This document shows, piece after piece, positions 20,687 to 29,566 of a stretch of DNA of 64,000 bases (position 1 is its first letter; each line of letters begins with the position of its first letter). Origin of the DNA: Brevundimonas guildfordensis. Lineage in GTDB: Bacteria; Pseudomonadota; Alphaproteobacteria; Caulobacterales; Caulobacteraceae. Position numbers and translations under genes: made by a program. The stretch is from positions 549,333 to 613,332 of the forward strand of contig NZ_JACSQU010000002.1 of NCBI RefSeq assembly GCF_014836405.1, given 5' to 3'. The notes below the pieces were generated by a model. It was not told the origin of the DNA, ran no database searches, and saw nothing but the letters and a program-made list of their open reading frames with translations.

Positions 20687-21762
20687 ACTTCAAATCCCGG
20701 CAGGATCAGCGCACGCGGCGAGAAGATCGCCGCCGCCTTGAACAGTTCGCCCATCTGATCCGGCGCGGTCAGCCGATCCAACTGGCGCTGGATGACCGGG
20801 GCGGCCTCGGGGCGTCCCTGCATCAACCGTTGGGCGCGGGCTTCGATCCCCAGCGCCTTGAGGAAGGCGCCCTGGGCGACGCAGCCGGTCACATCGGCGC
20901 CGCCGCGAACGGCGGCCTCCAGCACCAGGGGAAAGTCGGCCCACTGCGTCAGATCGGCCTCGCCCGGGGCCGATAGGGGATCGACCTTCTGATGCCGTCG
21001 CAGGGCCTGCAGCGTGTCGCCCGCCTCGGGCTTGCTGCGGCCGTAGTCGATCAGCAGGGCCGCGCCCGAGGCGGCGCGGATCATCGTCGCCAGGTCGCGG
21101 CCGAAGGCGGCTTGCTGCTCGGAAATCTCGACGATCTGGCCCGGTTCGACCTCAAAACCCGGCGCCTCGAAGCCGTCGGCGATGGCGGTCAGGCCGAAGG
21201 TCAGCTCATTGTCGTCGGTCACGCCGATGCGGCGCTCGGCCCAGCCGCCTTCGGTCTTGATGAACTGGCGTGCGGGCAGGCAGTCCAGCACCTCATTGGC
21301 GATCAGGATGACGGGGGCGTCGGTCTCGACCTGGTGCAGGGCGCTGAGCCAGCGTGGATGGACGTCGCTCTCGGCCAGTCGGCGCGCCTGTTCGGCGCGC
21401 AGGGGGGCGCTGGGCTCGATCAGGATCAGGTCCAGCGCCTGCAGGAAGGCTGGAACCAGCCGCGCCGCGCGCAGCACGTCCGACATCAGCGTGCCGTCGC
21501 CAGGTCCGACCTCGACCAGCCGTACCCGTTCGGGCGCGCCGAGGCGGCTCCAGGTTTCGATGGCCCACAGGCCGATCAGTTCGCCGAACATCTGGCTGAC
21601 GAGCGGGGCGGTGATGAAGTCGCCGCCTTCGCCCAGCGCTGGCCGGGTGGCGTAGTAGCCGCCCCTGGGGTCGTGCAGGCAGCGGGTGACGTAGTCCGCC
21701 ACCGTCATCGGCCCGGTCAGCACGATCTCGCGGACCAACCGGTCCTTGAGCGTCTCCGCCAT
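20683..21762 (-). CDS. Class I SAM-dependent methyltransferase, MidA/NDUFAF7 family
   Basis: 359 residues. NDUFAF7/MidA proteins are protein-arginine methyltransferases needed for respiratory complex I assembly in mitochondria; bacterial homologues are assumed to act similarly. Seen are the family N-terminus (MTVADYVTRCLHDPRGGYYAT), GDFITAPLVSQMFGEL, the SAM-binding glycine motif VEVGPGDGTLM (about 102-112) and ALLIDYGRSK. No membrane segment is present. It lies seven bases after lgt and overlaps pgeF by four, giving lgt-midA-pgeF, an order common in alphaproteobacteria. Confidence 0.9.
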   Translation of the reverse strand: MAETLKDRLVREIVLTGPMTVADYVTRCLHDPRGGYYATRPALGEGGDFITAPLVSQMFGELIGLWAIETWSRLGAPERVRLVEVGPGDGTLMSDVLRAARLVPAFLQALDLILIEPSAPLRAEQARRLAESDVHPRWLSALHQVETDAPVILIANEVLDCLPARQFIKTEGGWAERRIGVTDDNELTFGLTAIADGFEAPGFEVEPGQIVEISEQQAAFGRDLATMIRAASGAALLIDYGRSKPEAGDTLQALRRHQKVDPLSAPGEADLTQWADFPLVLEAAVRGGADVTGCVAQGAFLKALGIEARAQRLMQGRPEAAPVIQRQLDRLTAPDQMGELFKAAAIFSPRALILPGFEV

Positions 21763-21769
21763 AGTGGTC

Positions 21770-22642
21770 TTACGCCTCCGCGACTTCCGGCTTCTTCAGC
21801 GCCCGCCAGATCAGCCAGGCGCCGGCCAGCATCATCGGGATCGACAGGATCATGCCCATGGTCAGGCCCAGCGGCAGGTTCTCCATGCCGACGTCGGGCT
21901 GGCGCACGTTCTCCAGCGCGGCGCGGCTGACGCCGTAGCCCAGCAGGAACAGGCCGGTGACGAAGCCCGGACGCTTGAGCATCCGCCACTTCCAGATCGC
22001 CAGCGACAGGATGATGAACAGCAGCAGGCCTTCCAGCCCGGCCTCATACAGTTGGCTGGGGTGGCGCGGCTCGTTGCCGGCGGGACAGAAGCCGTACATC
22101 TGCTGGATGCGCTCGTTGCAGAAGCGGATGGCCCAGGGAACCGTCGTCTCGCGGCCCCACAGCTCGCCGTTGATGAAGTTGGCGATGCGCCCGAAGAACA
22201 GGCCCAGCGGCGCGACCGGGGCGATCAGGTCGCCCAGGCTGAGCGGGTTCACCTTCTGGCGATTGGCGTAAAGCATCAGCGCGACGGCGACGCCCAGGAA
22301 GCCGCCGTGGAAGCTCATGCCCCCCGTCCACAGCTGCAGCAGCTCAAGCCGCTCGCCCCAGCTGTCGCCGGTGAACAACTGGGCGAACATCGACGGCTTG
22401 TAGAAGAGCGCATAGCCGAAGCGGCCGCCCAGGATGACGCCCAGGGTGATCCACAGCACCAGATCGTCGAGCTGCGGCCCGGTCACCGGCGGCTTGCCGG
22501 GCGCCCACAGCCGCTCGGTCTTGGCCAGCCGCGAGGCGTACCACCAGCCCAGGACGATCCCGGCCACATAGGCCAGGGCGTACCAGCGAATAGGCAGGGG
22601 GCCGAGATGGATCAGGACAGGGTCGAATTCGGGAAAGGGCAC
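21770..22642 (-). CDS. lgt: Prolipoprotein diacylglyceryl transferase
   Basis: 290 residues from a GTG start with GGAGG close upstream. Lgt moves diacylglycerol from phosphatidylglycerol to the lipobox cysteine of prolipoproteins at the inner membrane. The signature GRIANFINGELWGRET is present, as are MSFHGGFLGV and HPSQLYEAGLEG; about seven hydrophobic segments span the chain. Its substrates in this window would include HfaB, the beta-lactamase and the hydrolase lipoprotein. It is first of the lgt-midA-pgeF unit and divergent from ubiK. Confidence 0.96.
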   Translation of the reverse strand: MPFPEFDPVLIHLGPLPIRWYALAYVAGIVLGWWYASRLAKTERLWAPGKPPVTGPQLDDLVLWITLGVILGGRFGYALFYKPSMFAQLFTGDSWGERLELLQLWTGGMSFHGGFLGVAVALMLYANRQKVNPLSLGDLIAPVAPLGLFFGRIANFINGELWGRETTVPWAIRFCNERIQQMYGFCPAGNEPRHPSQLYEAGLEGLLLFIILSLAIWKWRMLKRPGFVTGLFLLGYGVSRAALENVRQPDVGMENLPLGLTMGMILSIPMMLAGAWLIWRALKKPEVAEA

Positions 22643-22764
22643 GGGGCCTCCGTCTGCGCCGTCAGGAGTTGTCGATGGTCTAGCAAGCGGGACTGCATTC
22701 GTCGCGCGCTTTTCCCGCGAAGCAGTCTATACGCGGCTGGCGGGTAAGGTTTGGTTTACCCAAA

Positions 22765-22781
22765 TCAATGCACCGTTAACC
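22765..22781 (+). promoter_or_regulatory. CtrA-like box between lgt and ubiK
   Basis: TCAA-N7-TTAACC, ending in the octamer TTAACCAT at 22776-22783, matches the CtrA consensus at seven of eight core positions. It lies 42 bases upstream of ubiK and could also serve divergent lgt. The match alone is not proof. Confidence 0.45.
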
Positions 22782-22822
22782 ATCTTCGGGCCTGCAAGTC
22801 CGAGAGTTCTCAAGAGGCCGCC

Positions 22823-23110
22823 ATGCAGACGCGCAATCCCCTCCTTGATGAGTTCGCCAAGCTGACCACCGGCGCCATGGGCCTGGCCCAGGCCGCGGGC
22901 GAGGAGGCCAAGGCCGCCCGGCGCGCCCAGGCCGACCGCTTCGTCGCTGAAATGGACCTGGTGCGCCGCGACGAGTTCGACGTGCTGAAGGACGAAATCG
23001 CCGCCCTGCGGGCGGAGATCGCCGCGCTGAAGGCTGCCGCGTCGGCCCCGACGAAGGCCGCCAAGGGATCGTCCACAGACGCCGCCTCGACCCCGGATTC
23101 AGCCGGTTGA
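22823..23110 (+). CDS. ubiK: Ubiquinone biosynthesis accessory factor, UbiK/BMFP family
   Basis: 95 residues starting at ATG 22823. The family forms coiled-coil trimers that bind UbiJ and membranes and help ubiquinone synthesis; it was first described in Brucella as a membrane-fusogenic protein. The N-terminal amphipathic helix QTRNPLLDEFAKLTTGAMGL (2-21) is typical. Residues 48-73 (RRDEFDVLKDEIAALRAEIAALKA) form the coiled coil. A low-complexity Ala/Ser/Thr tail ends the protein. The product is named from family features. Confidence 0.83.
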   Translation: MQTRNPLLDEFAKLTTGAMGLAQAAGEEAKAARRAQADRFVAEMDLVRRDEFDVLKDEIAALRAEIAALKAAASAPTKAAKGSSTDAASTPDSAG

Positions 23111-23189
23111 GCCGAATCTCCGAACACGCCTACCGTCCTCGAAAGCGCTCATCTGAGTCGCTGTCGCTGCTGAAGAAGTTGAACGCCTG

Positions 23190-23693
23190 ATGGATGCTGT
23201 GAGGCCCGAAGAGGTCGATCTGCCCTTTGATCCGCTGGATGTGGTCGAACACGTCCTGACGGCGGAAAACCTGCCGTTCGACCGCACGGACGAGGGCGAC
23301 CTGGCCTTCGCCCTGGCCGGCGACTGGAAAGACTATGAGCTGTGGTTCGCCTGGCGGCCCGAGGGCGACTGCCTGCAACTGTGCCTGGCCTTGGACCTGC
23401 GCGTGGTCAAGACGCGCCGCGCCGCGGCCTATGAGCTGGTCTCCATGATCAACCAGCGCACCTGGCTGGGCCATTTCGAGATCTGGCCGGACGAGGGCGA
23501 GATCGTCTTCCGCCACGCCCTGGCCCTGCCGCACACCGAGCGGCCCACGCTGGCCCAGGCCGCGTCCATGATCGACGCGGCGGTCGAGGCCGCGGACCGC
23601 TATTATCCCGCCTTCGACTTCATGGTGCGCGGCTCCAAGAAGCCGAAGGAGGCGATCGACGCCTGCCTGTTCGAGACCGTGGGCAACGCCTGA
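23190..23693 (+). CDS. YbjN domain-containing protein
   Basis: 167 residues resembling the YbjN family, a type III secretion chaperone-like fold of poorly defined role (E. coli YbjN affects motility and stress). Visible family features are LDVVEHVLTAENLPFDRTDEGDLAF, the central DYELWFAWRPEGDCLQLCLALDL strands and the helical VSMINQRTWLGHFEIWPDEGEIVFRHAL segment. It is cytoplasmic, with no signal peptide. It overlaps proC by one base (TGATG), so the two are co-translated, as in many alphaproteobacteria. Two GANTC sites fall in the 79-base gap before it. Confidence 0.82.
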   Translation: MDAVRPEEVDLPFDPLDVVEHVLTAENLPFDRTDEGDLAFALAGDWKDYELWFAWRPEGDCLQLCLALDLRVVKTRRAAAYELVSMINQRTWLGHFEIWPDEGEIVFRHALALPHTERPTLAQAASMIDAAVEAADRYYPAFDFMVRGSKKPKEAIDACLFETVGNA

Positions 23694-24487
23694 TGGGACG
23701 GCCGGTCGTGCTTCAGGGGGTCGGCCGGCTGGGCTCGGCCATTCTCGAGGGGTGGCTGGCGACGGGCGCCGTTGATCCGGCCGATCTGATCATCCTGACG
23801 CCGTCCGAAAAGCCAATCGCCGAAGCGGCGCGAGCCAAGGGCGCAAGGATCAATCCGCCGCTGGAAGCGCTGGCGAACGCCCGCGCCTTCGTTATCGGCG
23901 TGAAGCCCGCCAAATGGCTGGAGGCTGCGCAGGCCGTCTTGCCGCATCTGGCGGCGGACGCCGTGATCGTGTCGGTCATGGCCGGGGTGCGCGGAGAGAC
24001 GATCTCTGACGGTTATAGCGGCCGCCCGGTCGTGCGCGTCATGCCGACGACCGGCGTGGCTCAGGCGCGGGGCGTGGCGACGCTGTGGTCGTCTGACGCG
24101 GAGGCCCTGAAGGTCGGCCAGACGCTGTTCGAGCCGATCGCCGAGACCGTCCTGCTGGACGACGAGGGGTTGATGCACGCCGCGACGGCGGTGTCCGGCT
24201 GCGGTCCCGCCTATTTCTTCGCCTTCACGCGGGCCCTCGCCGAGGCGGGAGAGGCCGAAGGCCTGTCGCCTGAGGCGGCGGCCCGTCTGGCGCGCGCCAC
24301 CTTGCGTTCGGCGGCGGCGGGCGTGGAGGGCGACGAGGCCCTGAACGCCCTGATCGACCGTGTGGCCTCGCCCGGCGGCGTGACCGAGGCCGGTCTCATC
24401 GCCCTCAACGAAAACGGCGCCCTCGACCGTTCGGTCGAAAGCGCCGTGAAGGCGGCGGTCGCCAAGTCCACTGAACTCAGCGGCTGA
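23693..24487 (+). CDS. proC: Pyrroline-5-carboxylate reductase
   Basis: 264 residues. It reduces pyrroline-5-carboxylate to proline with NAD(P)H. The Rossmann start reads VVLQGVGRLGSAIL where most homologues have GxGNMG; the glycine pattern is kept. VVRVMPTTGVAQARGV, the AVSGCGPAYFFAF helix (about 165-177) and VASPGGVTEAGL (about 223-234) form the C-terminal dimer and substrate domain typical of ProC. It starts one base inside the end of the YbjN gene. It ends 12 bases from a convergent secreted-protein gene. Confidence 0.92.
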   Translation: MGRPVVLQGVGRLGSAILEGWLATGAVDPADLIILTPSEKPIAEAARAKGARINPPLEALANARAFVIGVKPAKWLEAAQAVLPHLAADAVIVSVMAGVRGETISDGYSGRPVVRVMPTTGVAQARGVATLWSSDAEALKVGQTLFEPIAETVLLDDEGLMHAATAVSGCGPAYFFAFTRALAEAGEAEGLSPEAAARLARATLRSAAAGVEGDEALNALIDRVASPGGVTEAGLIALNENGALDRSVESAVKAAVAKSTELSG

Positions 24488-24499
24488 CCGTCATAAGCT

Positions 24500-24988
24500 T
24501 TAACGCGTGACGAAGCGCCCTTCGGCCAGGTTGCGGGCCAGGCGGTCATAGGCGCGTTGGGCGTCGGTCCAGGTGGTGGATCCCTGCGCGTCGGCCAGAG
24601 TGGTCGTGTAGTAGTCGAACTTGACCGGCTGAACGTCGCCGGACGCCGTCGTCACCGTGCCTTCAATCGCGGCGCCGCCGATGGACAGGCTGCGCATGGC
24701 GTCCAGGCCCGGCCTGTCGGACAACTGCTGCATGGTCGGACGGTTGGGTTTCAGATCGGTGATGACCAGTTCAAGCCGGGCGCCGTCCAGGGCGTGACGA
24801 TCCCCCAGCACGCGCTCAAGCGTACGGGTCAGGTCGGTGACCTGCTGTTCCACGTCGCGCTCGCCCAGTCCGGCGGCGGTCTTGGCGAAGTCGGGGCTGA
24901 CCGTCACGACGACGGCTGAAGGCTGAGCCGCAGCGGCGCCGGATACGGCGAGGGCGGCGGCGAGCGGCGCAAGAAAAGCAATACGCAT
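24500..24988 (-). CDS. Exported protein of unknown function
   Basis: 162 residues from ATG 24988, which has AGGAGC seven bases upstream. A signal peptide covers about 1-22 (MRIAFLAPLAAALAVSGAAAAQ). The mature part is mixed alpha/beta, with VVVTVSPDFAKTAAGLGERDVEQQ, a LELVITDLKPNRPTM strand and a C-terminal helix ending FVTR. I do not recognise a named family. The pattern (short export signal, a strand naming a value to be computed, polar helices) suggests a small periplasmic or envelope protein. It sits between convergent proC and the sensor kinase gene on the same strand, 89 bases after it. Confidence 0.7.
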   Translation of the reverse strand: MRIAFLAPLAAALAVSGAAAAQPSAVVVTVSPDFAKTAAGLGERDVEQQVTDLTRTLERVLGDRHALDGARLELVITDLKPNRPTMQQLSDRPGLDAMRSLSIGGAAIEGTVTTASGDVQPVKFDYYTTTLADAQGSTTWTDAQRAYDRLARNLAEGRFVTR

Positions 24989-25076
24989 AGTCGGGCTCCT
25001 GAATTCCAGGCCCCCCTGGAACACCGGACAAGATGGCGACGATTTTACGCTTCTGCTAGGGGCGCCGTTCAAAGAC

Positions 25077-26435
25077 CTAGGGGGCGCGGCGATCCGCCGG
25101 CAGTCGAATCGCAGCTTTCAGGCCGCCCAGTTCGCTGCGGCCCAGGGTGATGTCGCCGCCGTGACTGCGCGCCACGTCCCGCGCCACCGCCAGGCCCAGG
25201 CCCACGCCCTTGCGGTTCTGATTGCGCGAGGCGTCCAGCCGCGAGAAGGGCCGGAAGGCTTCTTCGTGCATGTCTTCAGGAATGCCGGGGCCGTCATCTT
25301 CGACGGTGATCTCCAGCCCGCCGGAGGGCAGGGGGCGCGCCGACAGCCGCACATGCTCGCCATGCGAAGCGGCGTTGCCGACCAGGTTGTTGATGGCCCG
25401 GCGGAAGGCTAGCGGCCGGGCCAGCATGTTCAGGTCGTCGGGCGTCTCGACCTGCGCGGCGGCCCCGGCGCGGCGGGCGTCCTCGGCGGCGCGGCGCAGC
25501 ATTTCAGGCACGGAGATGGTCTGGGCGGCTTCCCCGGCTTCGCCGCGCGCGAAGGCCAGGTATTCGTCGATCATATGCTCCATCTCGTCCAGATCGCCCT
25601 TCATCGCCTCGGCGCGCTTGAAGGGCGGCGCCAGGGCCAGTTCGAGGCGCAGACGGGTCAGGGGCGTGCGCAGGTCATGGCTGACCGAGGCCAGCAGGGC
25701 CGTGCGCTGGTCGATGTGGCGCTGGATGCGCGAGCGCATGTCCAGGAAGGCGCTGGCGGCGGCCCGCACCTCGCGCGCGCCGTGGGGCTTGAAGCGCGGC
25801 ACGCTCTCGCCCCGGCCGAAGGCCTCGGCCGCATGGGCCAGACGCTCGATGGCGCGCACCTGATTACGAATGAACAGCACCGCCACGGCCAGCAGCAGCA
25901 CGGTGGCGATCATCAGCCACAGGACGAAGATGTGGGCCTGGGTCGCCACGGCCCGCTCGCGCGGGGCGATGACGCGCAGGACGCCGTCCGCCTCCTGCAC
26001 GCGGATGTCGACATAGGCGGGGTAGCGGGTGGTGTCGAACCAGAAGGGCTGGTCCAGGCGCGAGGCCAGCGACTTCTCCAGCGTCCGGTCGACCAGTCCC
26101 AGGGCGCCGCGACGCTCCTCGACGGGCAAGGAGGCTTCGGGCTGGAAGGCGATGGACAACTGCATCGACCGCTCGGCGCGCTCCGAGATCAAAGCCAGAT
26201 TTCGGGCCGAGGGGTCGTCGCGATAGCTCTCGGCGGCCCAGGCCACGTCGCCCGCCAGACCTTCGGACAGGCGCGCAGTCACCGCCTGCCAGTGGGCGTC
26301 GAAGAAGGCCCAGGTCACCGCCGCCTGCATGATCAGGACGGGCAGGACGATGATCAGCAGCGAGCGGCCCCACAGGGAGGTCGGCACCCGGCGCTTGATC
26401 CAGCGCGTCCAGACGTTGAACGGCATCAGCCGCAT
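25077..26435 (-). CDS. Sensor histidine kinase, EnvZ type
   Basis: 452 residues. A short basic N-terminus precedes membrane segment 1 (about 25-45), a periplasmic sensor of about 120 residues, membrane segment 2 (about 167-188), a HAMP domain, the phospho-acceptor helix LASVSHDLRTPLTRLRLEL and a HATPase domain with NNLVGNAASHG (N box), DDGPGIP (G1) and GVGLGLAVAR (G2). It phosphorylates the adjacent OmpR-like regulator, whose gene ends ten bases upstream on the same strand. The stimulus is unknown. The layout matches the RegM/EnvZ-like kinases of alphaproteobacteria. Confidence 0.93.
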   Translation of the reverse strand: MRLMPFNVWTRWIKRRVPTSLWGRSLLIIVLPVLIMQAAVTWAFFDAHWQAVTARLSEGLAGDVAWAAESYRDDPSARNLALISERAERSMQLSIAFQPEASLPVEERRGALGLVDRTLEKSLASRLDQPFWFDTTRYPAYVDIRVQEADGVLRVIAPRERAVATQAHIFVLWLMIATVLLLAVAVLFIRNQVRAIERLAHAAEAFGRGESVPRFKPHGAREVRAAASAFLDMRSRIQRHIDQRTALLASVSHDLRTPLTRLRLELALAPPFKRAEAMKGDLDEMEHMIDEYLAFARGEAGEAAQTISVPEMLRRAAEDARRAGAAAQVETPDDLNMLARPLAFRRAINNLVGNAASHGEHVRLSARPLPSGGLEITVEDDGPGIPEDMHEEAFRPFSRLDASRNQNRKGVGLGLAVARDVARSHGGDITLGRSELGGLKAAIRLPADRRAP

Positions 26436-26445
26436 CGGCGTCGCC

Positions 26446-27183
26446 TCAGTCCGGGGCCAGCATGTAGCCGATGCCGCGCACGGTCTGCAGGTAGCGCGGG
26501 TTCTTGGGGTCCGCCTCCAGCTTGCGGCGCAGGCGCGTGACCTGCACGTCGACGGCGCGCCCCGTCACATCAGCGGTGTCCGGCGACAGGGTCATGCGCT
26601 CGACCGGCGAATGGGCGTGGATGGCCAGGGTCTTGAGCAGTTGCGCCTCGGCCTCGGTCAGGCGCTGCAGGGCGCCGTCGCGCGTCAGTTCCAGACGCTC
26701 CATGTCGAAGACGGCGGGGCCCATGTGGATCTCCTTGGGCGTCATCAGCTTGCCGCCGGTGCGGCGCAGGATGGCCTCGATCCGCAGCGCCAGCTCGCGC
26801 GGATCGAAGGGCTTGGACATATAGTCGTCGGCCCCGCGCGACAGGCCCTCGATGCGGTCGTCCGGGTCGCCCTTGGCCGTCAGCAGCAGCACCGGCGTCT
26901 TGGACAGGGCCGCCTGGCTGCGAATCCACGTCGTCAGGTCGAACCCGCTCTCGCCCGGCATCATCACATCCAGCACGATCAGGTCGAACTCGATCAGTTC
27001 GACCATGCGCCGCGCCGCGCCTGCGTGGGCCGCGCCCGTGACGCGATAGCCCTCGCGGCTCAGGAACTCCTTGAGCAGTTCGCGGATGCGGTCGTCGTCA
27101 TCGACGACCAGGATGTGTCGCCCGCTGCCGGCGGGGGCGATTGGGCCTGAGCGGCCGTTGGCGCGCGGCTCGATCATGGTCAT
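26446..27183 (-). CDS. OmpR/PhoB-family response regulator
   Basis: 245 residues. The receiver domain (about 22-140) shows the acidic pair VVDDDDRIREL, the phospho-acceptor Asp in LIVLDVMMPGESGFDL, the Thr of LLLTAKG and the Lys of MSKPF. A winged-helix DNA-binding domain follows (LTEAEAQLLKTL to VTRLRRKLEADPKNPRYLQTVRGIGY). Start ATG 27183 has GAGGAG upstream; an in-frame ATG follows two codons later. It is paired with the EnvZ-type kinase downstream (10-base gap) and probably acts as a transcription factor on unknown envelope or transport genes. Confidence 0.93.
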   Translation of the reverse strand: MTMIEPRANGRSGPIAPAGSGRHILVVDDDDRIRELLKEFLSREGYRVTGAAHAGAARRMVELIEFDLIVLDVMMPGESGFDLTTWIRSQAALSKTPVLLLTAKGDPDDRIEGLSRGADDYMSKPFDPRELALRIEAILRRTGGKLMTPKEIHMGPAVFDMERLELTRDGALQRLTEAEAQLLKTLAIHAHSPVERMTLSPDTADVTGRAVDVQVTRLRRKLEADPKNPRYLQTVRGIGYMLAPD

Positions 27184-27265
27184 TGCGAAACTCCTCGCGA
27201 GGCGCCGTTGACGCTGGCGCGCGACAGGCGTCTAACCGAGATCGTTGCGCGGGAGACGTACTTCA

Positions 27266-28144
27266 ATGGCCTTCGTTCCTTTCGACGATCGTGACGGCTG
27301 GATCTGGTTTGACGGCGAGTTCGTCCCCTGGCGGGAAGCGAAGACGCACGTTCTGACCCATGGCCTTCACTACGGCTCGTCGGTGTTCGAGGGTGAGCGT
27401 ATGTATGGCGGTGAAATCTTCAAGCTCACAGCCCACAGCCAGCGCCTGAAGCGCTCCGCCGAACTGCTCGACTTCGAGATTCCCTATAGCGTGGCCGAGA
27501 TCGACGCCGCCTGCAAGGAAACCTGCGCACGCAACGGCCTGACCGACTGCTATATCCGCCCTGTCGCCTATCTGGGCGCCGAGCAGCTGAGCGTGTCGTC
27601 GCTGAACAGCAAGGTTCACCTGGCCATCGCCGCCTGGGAATGGCCCAGCTATTTCGACCCAGAGGTCAAGAAGAAGGGCATCGCCCTGGAGTGGGCCAAA
27701 TGGCGCCGGCCCGACCCCGCCACGGCGCCGTCCACGGCCAAGGCGGCGGGCCTGTACATGATCTGCACCATGTCCAAGACGGCGGCCGAGAAGCGCGGCT
27801 TCAACGACGCCCTGATGCTGGACTGGCGCGGCTATGTCGCCGAGGCGACCGGCGCCAACGTCTTCTTCGTCAGGGACGAGGTGCTGCACACGCCGCGCGT
27901 CGATCACATCCTGGACGGCATTACCCGCCAGACCGTCATTGAGATGGCCAAGGCCCGCGGGGTCGAAGTCGTTGTGCGCGACATCCTGCCAGAAGAACTG
28001 GGCGATTTTTCCGAATGCTTCCTCACCGGTTCGGCCGCCGAGGTGACGCCGGTGGGTCAGGTCGGCGACTATCGCTTCACGCCCGGCGAACTGTCGCTCA
28101 GCCTGATGGACGACTACGGCAAGCTGGTGCGCGGACAGCTGTAA
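27266..28144 (+). CDS. ilvE: Branched-chain amino acid aminotransferase
   Basis: 292 residues from ATG 27266. This PLP fold-type IV enzyme interconverts Leu, Ile and Val with their keto acids. Seen are the N-terminal IWFDGEFVPWREAKTHVLTHGLHYGSSVFEG (about 13-43), the Lys-bearing PSTAKAAGLYM (lysine at about 158), and EATGANVFFV with the phosphate-binding GSAAEVTPVGQVG near the end. A D-amino acid or aminodeoxychorismate relative is less likely, given the length and these motifs. It stands alone between the OmpR-type regulator (divergent) and a nucleoside transporter. Confidence 0.9.
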   Translation: MAFVPFDDRDGWIWFDGEFVPWREAKTHVLTHGLHYGSSVFEGERMYGGEIFKLTAHSQRLKRSAELLDFEIPYSVAEIDAACKETCARNGLTDCYIRPVAYLGAEQLSVSSLNSKVHLAIAAWEWPSYFDPEVKKKGIALEWAKWRRPDPATAPSTAKAAGLYMICTMSKTAAEKRGFNDALMLDWRGYVAEATGANVFFVRDEVLHTPRVDHILDGITRQTVIEMAKARGVEVVVRDILPEELGDFSECFLTGSAAEVTPVGQVGDYRFTPGELSLSLMDDYGKLVRGQL

Positions 28145-28260
28145 GGCTTCCCCATCGCCAGCAGGATTTCCATTGCCCTCTTGCCAGCGGCCGCCGGCTG
28201 GCGTTGATGCGCATTTGAGAAGCCGGCTCCCATAGCGCCGGTCGCGGAGCCGCTTGTTTC

Positions 28261-29532
28261 ATGTTCAGTCTTCTGAACCTCCAGAGCCTGTTGGGGCTGG
28301 TCGTCATCGTCGCCGCCTGCTGGGCGATCTCCGAGAACCGCCGCGCCTTTCCGTGGCGGTTGGCGATCGGGGCGGTGCTGGTGCAGGCCGCGCTCGTGCT
28401 GGCGACCTTCGCCATCCCGGGCTCTCAGGTGGTGCTGGACGGCATCAACAATGCGGTGCGGGGCCTGGAGCTGGCGACCGAAGAGGGCACCAAGTTCGTC
28501 TTCGGCTTCCTGGCCGGCGGGGATCAGCCCTACGCCGTCGCCAATGAGGGCGCCCTGTTTACCTTCGCCTTCAAGGTGCTGCCGCTGATCCTGGTGATCT
28601 CGGCCCTGTCGGCCCTGTTGTGGCACTGGAAGATCCTGAAGTGGATCACCCTGGGCTTCGGCTTCCTGTTCCAGCGGACGATGGGGCTGGGCGGCGCCTC
28701 GGCCCTGGCCGTGGCGGCCAACGTCTTCCTGGGCATGATCGAGAGCCCCATCGTCATCCGCGCCTATCTGGACAAGCTGACCCGGTCGGAAGTCTTTCTG
28801 ATGATGGTGGTGGGTCTGGCCACCGTCGCCGGTTCGACCATGGTGGCCTATGCGACCATCCTGTCGCCGGTGCTCAGCAATGCGGCGGGCCACGTCCTGG
28901 TCGCGTCCATCGTCTCGGCTCCGGCCGGGGTCATGCTGGCGCGCGTCATCATCCCGGAAAAGCCCGGCGAGGGCGGGGCGGTGGCCGACTACAACTCGGC
29001 GCTGAAGTACGACAGCGCCGTCGACGCCATCGTCAAGGGCACGTCCGACGGCCTGATGGTGGTGCTGAACATCTCGGCCGTGCTGATCGTCTTCGTGGCC
29101 CTGGTGGCCCTGGCCAACGTCATTCTGGGCGGCTTCGTCATCGCCGGCGACCCGTTGACGGTCGAGCGCATCCTGGGCTGGCTGTTCGCTCCGGTGGCCT
29201 GGCTGACCGGCGTGGAATGGGCCGACGCCCAGAAGGCGGGCTGGCTGCTCGGGGTCAAGCTGACCCTGACCGAGTTCGTCGCCTTCATCGAGCTGGGCAA
29301 GGTGCCCGCCGCCGAGATGAGCGAGCGCACCCGGATGCTGATGACCTATGCCTTGTGCGGGTTCGCCAACATCGGCTCGGTCGGGATCACGGTCACCGGC
29401 CTGTCGGTGCTGATGCCCGAACGTCGCGAAGAGGTGCTGGGTCTGGTGTGGAAGGCGCTGTTCGCCGGCTTCCTGGCGACCCTGATGACCGCCTGCATCG
29501 TCGGGGCCTTGCCCGCCGCCGTCTTCGCCTAG
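28261..29532 (+). CDS. CNT-family nucleoside transporter (NupC type)
   Basis: 423 residues with many hydrophobic segments. Concentrative nucleoside transporters import nucleosides with protons or sodium through the inner membrane. Family marks are FVFGFLAGG, FTFAFKVLPLILVISALSALLWHW, the GASALAVAANVFLGMIESPIVIRAYL hairpin and FVAFIELG. Upstream (28145-28260) a GCCAGC/GCTGGC palindrome may end the aminotransferase transcript; no purine riboswitch fold was recognised. A GST gene follows after 34 bases. Confidence 0.92.
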   Translation: MFSLLNLQSLLGLVVIVAACWAISENRRAFPWRLAIGAVLVQAALVLATFAIPGSQVVLDGINNAVRGLELATEEGTKFVFGFLAGGDQPYAVANEGALFTFAFKVLPLILVISALSALLWHWKILKWITLGFGFLFQRTMGLGGASALAVAANVFLGMIESPIVIRAYLDKLTRSEVFLMMVVGLATVAGSTMVAYATILSPVLSNAAGHVLVASIVSAPAGVMLARVIIPEKPGEGGAVADYNSALKYDSAVDAIVKGTSDGLMVVLNISAVLIVFVALVALANVILGGFVIAGDPLTVERILGWLFAPVAWLTGVEWADAQKAGWLLGVKLTLTEFVAFIELGKVPAAEMSERTRMLMTYALCGFANIGSVGITVTGLSVLMPERREEVLGLVWKALFAGFLATLMTACIVGALPAAVFA

Positions 29533-29566
29533 TAGCGTTTCCGAGGGCAGCCGAAGGGACCCTCTG

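Noticed and set aside
28145..28260. Purine riboswitch before the nucleoside transporter
   Set aside because: No conserved three-way junction elements; only simple GC palindromes.
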